From NCBI RefSeq assembly GCF_036746095.1, contig NZ_DAIOEU010000005.1, positions 1 to 64,000 of the forward strand: a DNA stretch of 64,000 nucleotides. Direction: 5' to 3'. This DNA comes from Dyella_B sp036746095 (lineage in GTDB: Bacteria > Pseudomonadota > Gammaproteobacteria > Xanthomonadales > Rhodanobacteraceae). The position numbers and the translations under genes are program-made. Shown in pieces: positions 8,982-17,400 of this stretch (its first letter is position 1; each line of letters opens with the position of its first letter). Below the pieces are notes generated by a model. The model saw only the letters and a list, made by a program, of their open reading frames with translations. It was not told where the DNA came from and ran no database searches.

Positions 8982-10745
8982 TCATTCGCTGCCGAGTCGA
9001 TACATCTGGCCGGGCAGATCCTTTTGCGGTATGACAACTTCAACCAGCACAGGCTTGTTTTTGATCGCTGCAATGCGTGGCAACGCGGCTTTCAGTTCTT
9101 CCACCGTTTCCACCCGAATACCTTCCGCGCCGAAGGCTTTGGCCAACGCGAGATAGTCCCACTCGGGCAGGATGTCGAAGGTGTCGAAACGATGCTTCGG
9201 TCCGGGCTTGAACGCATCCATGTTCACGTAGACCTGTTCGATGGCATAGACCTTGTTGCTCATCACGAAGATGACTGCGTTGAGCTTGTTGCGCGCCAGC
9301 GTGGACAGCGACTGGCAAACCATCATGAAGCCGCCATCGCCAGCCACGGTCCAGGCCCGCTTGCCGCTGCCGAGCTGCGCACCGGATGCAGCACCGGTCT
9401 CAAAGCCGATGCATTGCCATGCCGCCGAAGAAATAAAACTGCCCTGCGACAGGCCATGGCAGTTCGTGGCGACATACATCGCCGAACTGACGCCATAGGT
9501 CATCACGATGTCCTTGAGCAGGTTGCTGTCCTGCAGGAACTTCATCGTGTGCTCGAAGAACCGGTTGTAGGTGATGATTTGCGGCTTGTCGTGGTAGACC
9601 GGGTCGGAGTTACCCGTCCACGGCTGCGGATATTTCGGTTGCGGTGGCGCCTTGACCTTGATCGGATAAGCCTTGTCAGCCTTGAACTTCGCCAACAGGG
9701 CTTCCATGAAATCCTGCATGGTGACGGCGCCGTATTTGAAATAGCCGGCGCGGACGCCCGAGGTATTGGCCAACACCATGTCGGCATACCTGCTTTCGAT
9801 GAAGGCAAGATAGTCGTCGGTAATGATGGCGCCAAGGGTCAAAACACAGTCGGAGGCATGGACTACATCCTGCACGGATTCGATCGAGGCGGCATCGGCG
9901 TAAGTGCCGATGAACTTGTCGCCCTTCTCGTCCAGCACGGTCTTGCCGAGTGTCGTGGTGGTATACAAAAAGCCACTGGCATCGATGATCTGCTTGAGCA
10001 GGTCCGACAAGCCAAAGCGCAGTATCTCCACGCCGGCGAAGATCAACGGCTGCTTCGCCGCCGCGATCTGGGTCCAGGCCTGGTCCACGGCGTTGCGAAG
10101 CGCCAGCTCAGGGCTCTTGGCAACGCGCGGCTTGAGCGGCGTCTTCAGCGGACGTGGGCAGGGTTGACCCCAGACTTCCTTGTAGCAGGCGATATACACC
10201 GGCCGTTTGTCCGTGATCGCATCGATCAGCAACTCGTCGATTTGCTCGGCGGCGCCTACGTTGGTGCTTAGCGTGATCGCCCTGACCGTGACGTTCTCGT
10301 AAACCTTGCGGTCCGCATCAAGGTCACCAGTGGAATGGTGAAACAGCACGTCATACATGTCCGTGATATCGCGCATGTCGGCGCCCGGCGTGGCGCTGAT
10401 CACCACAATCGGACTGCGCTCGACCCAAGCACCGGCAATGGCGTTGAGCGCGCTGAACGTACTCACGCCGAATTGCAGCGATACCGCGGCAAGGCCGCGG
10501 GTGCGCGCGTAAGCATCGGCAGCGTAGGCGGCGTCCAATTCATTGATCGCGCCGATCGTGTTGATGCCGTTGAAATGCTCCAGCGCCTGGGTGAAGTGCT
10601 TTACGTAATCGCCGGGAATCTGGAATACATCAGTGACATTCAGCTGTTTTAGCCGGGTCAGCAGGTAGTCGGCAACGGTGAACTCGGTGGCCGCTGCCGT
10701 TCCTGAATCGATAAGTGACTTCTTCGAGATATTGCTGCGTGTCAT
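8982..10745 (-). CDS. ThDP-dependent 2-oxoacid decarboxylase (pyruvate/indolepyruvate decarboxylase family)
   Basis: A 587-residue enzyme of the PDC/IPDC family: catalytic glutamate E69 in 'INELDAAYAADAYAR', the HH motif 'FHHSTGD' (H136-H137), and the ThDP/Mg motif starting 'AGDGGFMM' (GDG at 469-471). ATG 10745 was chosen over an upstream ATG because AGGGGG lies just before it. It would turn a 2-oxo acid into an aldehyde plus CO2. Directly downstream is an amino-acid-oxidase-like gene, so the pair looks like an Ehrlich-type route from amino acid to aldehyde. With tryptophan this would give indole-3-acetaldehyde. Which acid is used is not visible. Confidence 0.85.
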   Translation of the reverse strand: MTRSNISKKSLIDSGTAAATEFTVADYLLTRLKQLNVTDVFQIPGDYVKHFTQALEHFNGINTIGAINELDAAYAADAYARTRGLAAVSLQFGVSTFSALNAIAGAWVERSPIVVISATPGADMRDITDMYDVLFHHSTGDLDADRKVYENVTVRAITLSTNVGAAEQIDELLIDAITDKRPVYIACYKEVWGQPCPRPLKTPLKPRVAKSPELALRNAVDQAWTQIAAAKQPLIFAGVEILRFGLSDLLKQIIDASGFLYTTTTLGKTVLDEKGDKFIGTYADAASIESVQDVVHASDCVLTLGAIITDDYLAFIESRYADMVLANTSGVRAGYFKYGAVTMQDFMEALLAKFKADKAYPIKVKAPPQPKYPQPWTGNSDPVYHDKPQIITYNRFFEHTMKFLQDSNLLKDIVMTYGVSSAMYVATNCHGLSQGSFISSAAWQCIGFETGAASGAQLGSGKRAWTVAGDGGFMMVCQSLSTLARNKLNAVIFVMSNKVYAIEQVYVNMDAFKPGPKHRFDTFDILPEWDYLALAKAFGAEGIRVETVEELKAALPRIAAIKNKPVLVEVVIPQKDLPGQMYRLGSE

Positions 10746-11589
10746 GGTGCCCCCTTGCCGGTCCATACCACCATCAATTGAGTAGCTTGAATGCCGTCGC
10801 TATAAGCGGACCTTGTTCGGGAAACATCTGCTGGCGATATATCGCCGCATTCCCAATACATAACCGTGCCTGACATGAGATGCGTAGGCAGACACGTCCA
10901 AAGACGCCACGCGTAGGTCACGCATAGAGCCTCGGAACATATGGAAAAACTCTAAGACGAAAAACGCGTCTCTCTGCGTTGCATAAATCCCTGCCCCCTG
11001 ATTCCTTTGACTTGCCTCAATCCCCCGTCACGTTGCGTATACGGGTTACCGGGAGTTTGCAACCGTCAATGTGACGGCCACGTCTTTTCCAAGTTATCCA
11101 TGCGATAAACGCAGACCGCTCTCGCCTGCAAGTCGAGTGTGGAAGGCGGAAGTCCCGCTAGGGCAAAACCCGATATCCGGTGAGATGCAGACTATTGGCA
11201 CTGGCGATGCCCGCGGCAAAACTGATTGTGTGATGCCCAGCCTTCGGCGCGCGCCATGCAAATAACACAGCATCAGGCGTACGACACCCGCTGCTGGATG
11301 ATCTGTTCTGCCGATTGCCGAACCGTCGAATATAATCGACTTCGAATCCAGAACGAGATCTGACGCGGACGGAGGCTGGTATTCAATCGTTAGCCGTTGC
11401 GAATTTGGTTTCGCGATAACGTGCGATGTACGACACAGCGCGGAATCCTTTCAAGAACTTCAACGCTACCGATTCGTCCCCAGCGAGTGTCCGGCACCGG
11501 TTTGCGAATCCGCAGCAAGAGGGATATGACGCAGTTTAGCGTTCACCTACCGAGGGCAAGACTCAAAAATCGCCGTATCCCTTAGGGTC

Positions 11590-11607
11590 GTCATTCCCGC
11601 GAAAGCG
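11590..11607. repeat. Half copy of the GTCATTCC hairpin repeat
   Basis: GTCATTCCCGCGAAAGCG occurs without its partner arm. It continues into a segment with GCACTGCTGTCCGGGG, whose complement recurs near 11,815-11,835. That suggests the cluster 11,590-11,840 itself is an inverted arrangement of broken copies. Confidence 0.6.
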
Positions 11608-11658
11608 CACTGCTGTCCGGGGAAATTTTTCGCTGTTCTTGCGGGAAAGCTAAAACGA

Positions 11659-11737
11659 CGTCATTCCAGCGAAAGCTGGAATCCAGCGACTTGAAAATCT
11701 GCAAAGGCACTGGATTCCAGCTTTCGCTGGAATGACG
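11659..11737. repeat. GTCATTCC hairpin repeat, GCTGG variant
   Basis: Left arm CGTCATTCCAGCGAAAGC... and right arm ...GCTTTCGCTGGAATGACG are perfect complements of about 27 bases around a ~25-base core. Within each arm a smaller stem CCAGC/GCTGG exists, so the whole can fold as a cruciform. Confidence 0.85.
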
Positions 11738-11830
11738 GACTGATGGCACTGAATTTCCATGGAAAATTTTCGATGCGGGGTGCTATGCCCGCGCATTTCT
11801 GAAGAACTTCGTTTTCCCCGGACAGCAGTG

Positions 11831-11900
11831 CGCGAAAGCGGGAATCCATCTTGCTCTGGTGCATGCCTGAAAATGGATTCCCGCTTTCGCGGGAATGACG
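11831..11900. repeat. GTCATTCC hairpin repeat, core A, left arm truncated
   Basis: The core ATCTTGCTCTGGTGCATG...GAAAATGG is shared with the copies at 30,251 and 56,735. The left arm lacks its outer GTCATTCC. Confidence 0.8.
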
Positions 11901-12133
11901 GCCGTGCGGGTTGCCGAAGACGTACATGGAGCCACGCAATTTTTTTGCCGGACAGCAGTGAGTGCCACACTGACAATTCTTTCACTTTCGTGCAGCCAGC
12001 GTGCACGACGCCCACGAATTCCCAATCAAACGAACTCAGGTTTGAGATTCCCTTCACGATGCCCGGTCGTATATTGCAAGAGATCGCAAGTTCTTCATCT
12101 ATCTCTAGGAAATTCTCGACAGGACGGCTGCGC

Positions 12134-12919
12134 ATGGCATTTATCACTCCCACAAGCTTTATCGCGCCAGACAACCTGGCGCCAATGCTTGCCCGACCGC
12201 CTCACGTCAGTATTTTGGCTGGCAATTCCAGGCTCGATATCGGCAGCGATGGCTTGATCAAAATCGAGGCGCAGCTGCAAGCGTTTCGGGCTGCGCTGTT
12301 GCATGCAAACCAGGTTCGCCATCAAAGCGGAAGCTTTCCGCCGATATCCATCGCTTTCGATCACAAAGGCATCTTTCGCCGCCAGTTTCTGCGCGATGGA
12401 CTCAGCAATAGCCAAAAACGCAATCCCCGGCTTTGTCATCTGCTTCCTGAGATCATCGCCATCTTTGGCCCGTTGGCGGACGAACTGCATATCCCGCATG
12501 AGCACATCCTGATCATTCACGAAGACTCCGCGCGGACGCATGCGGAACACCTGCTGAGCACGCAACCCATTCCCGCCGAAGTGCGGCATCGCATGGTTAC
12601 CGCTACGACGGAACGCTCGACGTGTGGCATAGCCAACGGTTCAAAGCTCACGTGCGCCGCCATCACCAGCGAGTATTTCTGCAAGGCAGTGGATGCGGAT
12701 GGCTCGCCGTCGGCCACGCAGGCCTTGCTCGAAGTCTTCTTCGAGGCATCGCCCTGGTCCGAGGTGCTGGCTTATGTTCGCGGGCTGCAGTTGACGCATG
12801 CGTTGGGCATGCGTTTTGACATCCGCCTCAATCTGGTCACCGCTGCAGGTGCGGTGCGACGGGGCGAGATCGTCCATGCCGAGCCGGAAGCGCAGGTGTC
12901 GTCCGAATTGGTTGCCTAG
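12134..12919 (+). CDS. Unknown protein coupled to cysteine desulfurase
   Basis: A 261-residue protein from ATG 12134 (AGGACGG upstream). The frame is open further upstream, but that part covers the repeat cluster and is rejected. I recognise no family. Visible features are three cysteines in a spaced row (C164, C174, C183: 'STCGIANG', 'KLTCAAI', 'YFCKAVD'), a His-rich stretch 'ELHIPHEHILIIHE' around 118-130, and no signal peptide or membrane helix. Its stop is 2 bp before the cysteine desulfurase start, so the two are translated together. A role as sulfur acceptor or modified-substrate enzyme is only inference. Confidence 0.65.
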   Translation: MAFITPTSFIAPDNLAPMLARPPHVSILAGNSRLDIGSDGLIKIEAQLQAFRAALLHANQVRHQSGSFPPISIAFDHKGIFRRQFLRDGLSNSQKRNPRLCHLLPEIIAIFGPLADELHIPHEHILIIHEDSARTHAEHLLSTQPIPAEVRHRMVTATTERSTCGIANGSKLTCAAITSEYFCKAVDADGSPSATQALLEVFFEASPWSEVLAYVRGLQLTHALGMRFDIRLNLVTAAGAVRRGEIVHAEPEAQVSSELVA

Positions 12920-12921
12920 GC

Positions 12922-14091
12922 ATGCAGGCATCCACGCACCGTATTTATCTGGATCACAACGCGACGACGCCCGTCGACCCACGCGTGCTCGACGCGATGC
13001 TGCCGTTCTTTACCAGCGCGTTTGGCAACGCCGCCAGCACCAGCCATGCTTTCGGATGGCAGGCGCGCAGCGCGGTGGAAGACGCCAGGACCCGCATTGC
13101 GCAAGCCATTCATGCGGCGCAAGACCACGACATCGTGTTTACCTCCGGCGCTACCGAGTCCATCAACCTGGCGCTGAAAGGGCTGCAAGCCGGGCAACGC
13201 AGGAATCATGTGGTAACCAGCCAGATCGAGCATAAAGCAGTGCTTGATAGCTGCTGGCATCTCGAACAGCATGGCGTCGGCGTTACCTATGTCGGCGTAG
13301 ACGACGCCGGACGCGTCGACCTGGACCAGCTTGCCTCGGCCATGAACGATCGCACCTATCTGGTATCGATCATGCTGGCCAATAACGAAACCGGCATTGT
13401 GCAGGATATGGCGGCGATAGCTCGCCTTTGCCGCGACAAAGGCGTGGTACTGCATACGGACGCGACGCAGGCGCTGGGCAAGATAGACGTCGATATGGAT
13501 GGATTGGATATTGGCTTGGCTTCTTTCAGCGGCCACAAGCTCTACGGCCCCAAGGGTATCGGCGTTCTCTACGTTCGGGGCGATCTACGCCGGCGCTTGC
13601 TTATGCAAATGCATGGCGGTGGGCATGAGAACGGATTGCGCTCAGGCACGCTGAATGTACCCGGCATCGTCGGTTTTGCGGCGGCACTCGATCTATGCAT
13701 GGCGGAACTGTCCACCGAAAGCCTGCGCATGTCTGCACTGCGCAAGCAATTGCATGACACGATCAGCTTGCAACTGGAAAACGTACGACTGAATGGCGAC
13801 CCATACCACACCCTACCTGGCACGCTGAATCTCTCCTTTGCGCAAACCGATGCCGATTCCATCCTGCTCGCCATGCCGGATATCGCGCTGTCCTCCGGTT
13901 CGGCGTGCACCTCGGCGAAGGCGGAGCCATCGCATGTGCTCAAAGCCATGGGCGTCAGCGATGAGCTGGCCAGGGCCAGCATCCGGTTCGGCATTGGCCG
14001 CTTCAATACGGAAGAAGAGATTGCTTATGTGGCAAGGCGCTGCGTCGCTACCGTAAAACGGCTGCGCGCGATGTCGCCGCTGGCGGCGTAA
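12922..14091 (+). CDS. Cysteine desulfurase (NifS/IscS group I)
   Basis: A 389-residue PLP enzyme that takes sulfur from cysteine as a protein persulfide. Seen: N-terminal 'YLDHNATTPVDP', 'TSGATESINLAL', PLP lysine K206 in 'SFSGHKLYGPKGIG', and active cysteine C329 in 'SSGSACTSAKAEPS' on the long group-I loop. It is not beside iscU, iscA, hscB or a SUF cluster, so it is unlikely to be the housekeeping IscS. Its only partner is the unknown upstream gene two bases away. It may serve a dedicated sulfur-transfer role such as tRNA, DNA or cofactor thiolation; which is unknown. Confidence 0.9.
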   Translation: MQASTHRIYLDHNATTPVDPRVLDAMLPFFTSAFGNAASTSHAFGWQARSAVEDARTRIAQAIHAAQDHDIVFTSGATESINLALKGLQAGQRRNHVVTSQIEHKAVLDSCWHLEQHGVGVTYVGVDDAGRVDLDQLASAMNDRTYLVSIMLANNETGIVQDMAAIARLCRDKGVVLHTDATQALGKIDVDMDGLDIGLASFSGHKLYGPKGIGVLYVRGDLRRRLLMQMHGGGHENGLRSGTLNVPGIVGFAAALDLCMAELSTESLRMSALRKQLHDTISLQLENVRLNGDPYHTLPGTLNLSFAQTDADSILLAMPDIALSSGSACTSAKAEPSHVLKAMGVSDELARASIRFGIGRFNTEEEIAYVARRCVATVKRLRAMSPLAA

Positions 14092-14098
14092 CGAGCCG

Positions 14099-14626
14099 TT
14101 ATCCGCGTACTTCGCAATGGATCTGCAGGGCTTCCGTTGGATTGTGATGAACGTTGAAGCCAGCCGATGGCAGTACCGACCACACCAGCGCCAGCTCACG
14201 TTGATGCACACGCTGCACCCTACGGATCAACCAGCGTGGCGTAAAAACACCCAACGGAAGCAATGTCAGCGTCTTGCCGCGATGGACTAAACCCACGTCG
14301 ATGCAATCACCCGAACGGTCATGCCCATTGGGGGAAAAAATTGCGCGCCGCTCGCGGCAACGATGCGGATAGGCAAGGCAGAACACCATCATGCCGACAG
14401 CACGGGCCAGGCGATGGGCAACCCGAACGAGCTTGCCGCGCGATTCATAACCTCGCCTCAGCACCAGCGTCAAGCCATGGTCGGAGAGCATGCCTTGCGC
14501 GGCCGTGAGGCGGCGAAATGCTTCGTCCGAGATAAACACCTTGTCGTACGGCCAGCGTGGCCTGACGAGAAAGGACGTGGCAGCGGATGATCGATCCAGC
14601 ACTTGCATCGTCGTGGATTCCGTCAT
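14099..14626 (-). CDS. Possible M15-like D,D-peptidase
   Basis: From ATG 14626 the protein has 175 residues. 'VFISDEAFRRLTAAQGML' and 'LTLVLRRGYESRG' resemble the early strands of VanX/M15 peptidases. 'NGHDRSGDCIDVGL' resembles the zinc motif SxHxxGxAxD but with one extra residue between His and Asp. The last segment 'GFNVHHNPTEALQIHCEV' could supply the third ligand. No signal peptide is evident. It is convergent with the desulfurase and divergent from the 46-residue membrane protein. The family assignment is tentative and the altered spacing may mean a non-catalytic relative. Confidence 0.45.
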   Translation of the reverse strand: MTESTTMQVLDRSSAATSFLVRPRWPYDKVFISDEAFRRLTAAQGMLSDHGLTLVLRRGYESRGKLVRVAHRLARAVGMMVFCLAYPHRCRERRAIFSPNGHDRSGDCIDVGLVHRGKTLTLLPLGVFTPRWLIRRVQRVHQRELALVWSVLPSAGFNVHHNPTEALQIHCEVRG

Positions 14627-14710
14627 GCCGTTTATACTGGCGCGCCGATCGATTGGCATGGCGCCGAACAGCGACACGCCACTGGATCGATCACCCAGGG
14701 GAACGAACCT

Positions 14711-14851
14711 ATGCGCTCCGGCGTCGGCAAACGCATCGTCGACTTCTTGCTGGCCTTGCTCGTGCTTTTCGTCATGTCCGGCGCCGGGCTGCTGTGCGTC
14801 GCGGGCGGCCTGATCTGGCTCGGCATCTATCTGTTCCACCATCTGCATTGA
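14711..14851 (+). CDS. Small single-span membrane protein
   Basis: Forty-six residues, MRSGVGKRIVDFL followed by one long hydrophobic helix with a glycine-rich centre ('VMSGAGLLCVAGGLIWLGIYLF') and a His-rich tail. ATG 14711 follows AGGGGAAC at good distance. No family is recognised. It diverges from the M15-like gene with 84 bp between starts. Confidence 0.5.
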   Translation: MRSGVGKRIVDFLLALLVLFVMSGAGLLCVAGGLIWLGIYLFHHLH

Positions 14852-14947
14852 CTTGTCGATGCCAGCAGCGCGGCAGTTCCTGATGGGATCCCATCCCAGC
14901 CTAGTTGAACCAGGCCCCGGCCTTCGCCGGCGACGAATCGGTAGCTG

Positions 14948-15190
14948 TCACGTTTTCGCAATGGTGTGAAACGGTGCGGGTGGCAACGTGCCGTCCGCCG
15001 GCAATGCGTTGATGGCCATGTCACGCACGGTTCGCGCAAGCACCACGCCCCTCACGAAAGCATCCCTGGCCGGTCCGGGGTTGTCCGGCGACTGGACCAG
15101 GGCGAGAAAGAAGGTGTCATACAAGCCTCGCAGTCTTTCGGCGTATGCATCGCAAATGATGTCGGCATCGGCGGCGGATGTATTCGGCAT
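14948..15190 (-). CDS. Small conserved hypothetical protein
   Basis: Eighty residues, start ATG 15190 with AAGGAGC five bases upstream. The sequence is soluble and largely helical ('DIICDAYAERLRGLYDTFFLAL', 'DAFVRGVVLARTVRDMAIN'), with no Cys cluster or signal. The composition and strong ribosome site support a real gene. Function unknown. It is convergent with the 46-residue membrane protein. Confidence 0.65.
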   Translation of the reverse strand: MPNTSAADADIICDAYAERLRGLYDTFFLALVQSPDNPGPARDAFVRGVVLARTVRDMAINALPADGTLPPAPFHTIAKT

Positions 15191-15463
15191 AATCTGCTCC
15201 TTGTCGTCGATAAGGTCCGGACGTTATACCCCAGCGGGACATCGTATGCGCTTTTCTTCTGACAGGTAGGCAAAACGATGGTGGCGACAGGTTTTTGTCG
15301 CCAGCACTCAGGCACCCGTTCCACTCATGGCTCTTGGGAAGCCGCGGATGCTCCGGGTTTGCTGCCTATTCCTCCAGACCTCCACGCCCGCCCTTGTAAA
15401 CGGCGGCGGCGCCGACAAAGGTAGAAAGATCAACTTCGCCACCAACCAAAGAGGATGCTTGTT

Positions 15464-16498
15464 ATGGAATATCGACGCCTAGGCGCATCAGGGTTCAAAG
15501 TGCCCGTGCTGAGTTTTGGAACCGGCACCTTCGGCGGCAAGGGTGAGTTTTTCAGCGCGTGGGGCAATACGGATGTAGCGGAAGCGCGCAAGCTGGTGGA
15601 CATCTGCCTGGATGCAGGCGTCAACATGTTCGACAGCGCGGACATCTACTCCCGCGGTGCGGCCGAATCGATCCTGGGCGAAGCCATCAAGGGCCGCCGC
15701 GACAAGGTACTGATTTCCACCAAGGCCACGTTCCGTTTCGATGACGAGCCCAACAACGTGGGTTCTTCGCGCTATCACCTGATCAACACCGTCGACGCGG
15801 CGCTCAAGCGGCTGGGCACCGATTACATCGACCTGTTCCAGTTGCACGGCTTCGATGCGATGACGCCGGTGGAAGAAACGCTGTCCGTGCTGGATGACCT
15901 GGTGCGCGCCGGCAAGATCCGCTACCTGGGCGTATCGAATTTCTCCGGCTGGCATCTGATGAAATCGCTGGCCGTGGCCGATCGCTACGGCTACTCGCGC
16001 TACGTGGCCAACCAGGCGTACTACTCGTTGGTGGGCCGCGATTACGAATGGGAATTGATGCCGCTGGGTCTGGATCAAGGCGTCGGCGCCGTGGTGTGGA
16101 GCCCGCTCGGCTGGGGCCGTCTGACTGGCAAGATCCGCCGCGGCCAACCGCTGCCGGCCACCAGCCGCCTGCACAAGACCGCCGACATGGGGCCGCAGAT
16201 CGAAGACGAATACCTGTATCGCGTAGTCGATGCGCTCAATGAAGTCGCCAAGGAAACCGGCAAGAGCATTCCGCAGATCGCGCTGAACTGGTTGTTGCAG
16301 CGGCCAACCGTATCCACCGTGGTGATCGGTGCGCGCAATGAAGAACAGCTGCGGCAGAACCTGGACGCGGTGGGCTGGCATCTGTCGCCAGAACACGTGG
16401 CGAAGCTCGACCAGGCCAGCGAGGTCGCGCCGGCTTATCCGTATTGGCACCAGCGTGGTTTCGGGGAACGCAATCCGGCGCCAGTGCCTGTTTACTGA
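15464..16498 (+). CDS. Aldo/keto reductase
   Basis: A 344-residue NADPH-dependent oxidoreductase of the AKR superfamily, reducing carbonyl compounds in the cytoplasm. The tetrad is visible: D57 and Y62 in 'NMFDSADIYSRG', K87 in 'LISTKATF', H128 in 'LFQLHGFD'. 'NWLLQRPTVSTVVIGARNEEQL' is the usual C-terminal NADP-binding segment. ATG 15464 (EYRRLG) is chosen over 15455 because AAAGAGG sits at correct distance. Monocistronic, followed by a hairpin. The physiological carbonyl substrate is not evident. Confidence 0.9.
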   Translation: MEYRRLGASGFKVPVLSFGTGTFGGKGEFFSAWGNTDVAEARKLVDICLDAGVNMFDSADIYSRGAAESILGEAIKGRRDKVLISTKATFRFDDEPNNVGSSRYHLINTVDAALKRLGTDYIDLFQLHGFDAMTPVEETLSVLDDLVRAGKIRYLGVSNFSGWHLMKSLAVADRYGYSRYVANQAYYSLVGRDYEWELMPLGLDQGVGAVVWSPLGWGRLTGKIRRGQPLPATSRLHKTADMGPQIEDEYLYRVVDALNEVAKETGKSIPQIALNWLLQRPTVSTVVIGARNEEQLRQNLDAVGWHLSPEHVAKLDQASEVAPAYPYWHQRGFGERNPAPVPVY

Positions 16499-16574
16499 TC
16501 GCTTTGCCGATATTGCAGTTGGGGCGCGGCATAGCCGAACCCCAACCTCGCATGCCAGTCCCCCTTGGACGGAC

Positions 16575-16602
16575 GTTGGGGCTGGCGTTCGCTCGCCCCA
16601 AC
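16575..16602 (+). terminator. Hairpin after the aldo/keto reductase
   Basis: GTTGGGGC (16575-16582) pairs with GCCCCAAC (16595-16602) across a 12-base loop. It lies 77 bp after the reductase stop and just beyond the stop of the convergent lipoprotein gene. There is no strong U-run, so it may act only as a transcript-end stabiliser or bidirectional terminator. Confidence 0.4.
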
Positions 16603-16613
16603 CTGCGCCATAG

Positions 16614-17024
16614 TTACTGGCCCTGCCTTTGAACGTCACCGCCACCGAGGTGGCCCAGATCACCTGGCCACTTGTTGTTGTCCTTGCTCTTCGCGCTCGA
16701 CGAAGAACGGACGAAATGCCCGCTCTGATTGAACACCAGCACGGTGGACACCGTCTTTTCGACGTACTTGGGAACCTTCGAGCCGGTAGTCGGCGTGCCA
16801 TCGCCAGCCACTTCCTGGTGTTTCTCGACGTATTGCCATTGCTGGCCGCCATCGGCGGTATGGCTGACCAGGAAGGGCTGGCCCAACGCGGTCTGCACCT
16901 GCGCCGTGGTCGTAACGCCCGGTTGGAATGAAGCGACGGTATTCGGATCGATCTTGTGCTGGGCGGTAGTGGCGCACCCGGCGAGCAGCACCGCGGCCAG
17001 GGCGGCCGCAACAACCTTGTTCAT
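16614..17024 (-). CDS. SmpA/OmlA-like outer-membrane lipoprotein
   Basis: A 136-residue lipoprotein: signal MNKVVAAALAAVLLAGC with lipobox LAGC (C17). It is followed by the small BamE/SmpA-OmlA fold, recognised by 'FQPGVTTTAQVQTALGQPFLV' and the later 'VLVFNQSGHFVRS'. Proteins of this fold help assemble or stabilise outer-membrane proteins, but this is one of several paralogues rather than clearly BamE itself. The C-terminus is Lys/Ser/Gly-rich. It is transcribed away from the GGDEF-EAL gene. Confidence 0.75.
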   Translation of the reverse strand: MNKVVAAALAAVLLAGCATTAQHKIDPNTVASFQPGVTTTAQVQTALGQPFLVSHTADGGQQWQYVEKHQEVAGDGTPTTGSKVPKYVEKTVSTVLVFNQSGHFVRSSSSAKSKDNNKWPGDLGHLGGGDVQRQGQ

Positions 17025-17400
17025 GCTTTCTCCCCTTCATCCTTAGTCTGTTGAGGTTTCCTGCGGCGGACATGTTCGGCGAATGCCCGCCGCCAAGGCG
17101 CATGTCTGAAGTCACATGCCCGCAGCGACGGTAGCCGCGGGGCCGTCAAACAGCGAGGGCCAATTGGCGCAAAAAACGCGATCCAGGTGTGCCCGCTCCA
17201 ACGCCACCGAACCGCCCTGCCCGGACGGCGGCAGATAGCCACCTTATTTGGGGTAAAGCTATCAACGGTTTAGCCGATAGATTGACAAAGCTACCGCAGC
17301 AATGCCTCATTACTCCGGGGGTTCACATTTCCTGCACTGCTCGTATCCACTGATACTCGTATCCACTGTTAGGTGAGTCATAACGGCAGATCGGTCGGCC
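17025..17400. other. Divergent intergenic region
   Basis: 376 bases between the lipoprotein and the GGDEF-EAL gene. It must hold both promoters. A direct repeat of 'CGTATCCACTG' occurs at about 17,341 and 17,356, shortly before the GGDEF-EAL start. I see no further gene. Confidence 0.4.

Larger units (their letters stand above)
10746..12133. other. Long intergenic stretch with repeat cluster
   Basis: The first ~850 bases hold no frame I can support; possible short frames at 11,071 and 11,397 lack ribosome sites and protein-like composition. The remainder, 11,590-11,900, is a cluster of GTCATTCC hairpin repeats listed separately. Promoters for the decarboxylase operon (leftward) and the desulfurase operon (rightward) must lie here. 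Confidence 0.5.

Noticed and set aside
11071..11265. Short open frame of 64 codons
   Set aside because: No ribosome site, low-information composition, no motif.
11590..11900. CRISPR-like array
   Set aside because: The repeats are palindromic, unevenly spaced and dispersed throughout the window, and no cas genes are present.
11759..12133. N-terminal extension of the desulfurase partner
   Set aside because: The extension translates the GTCATTCC repeats; the protein-like part begins at ATG 12134.
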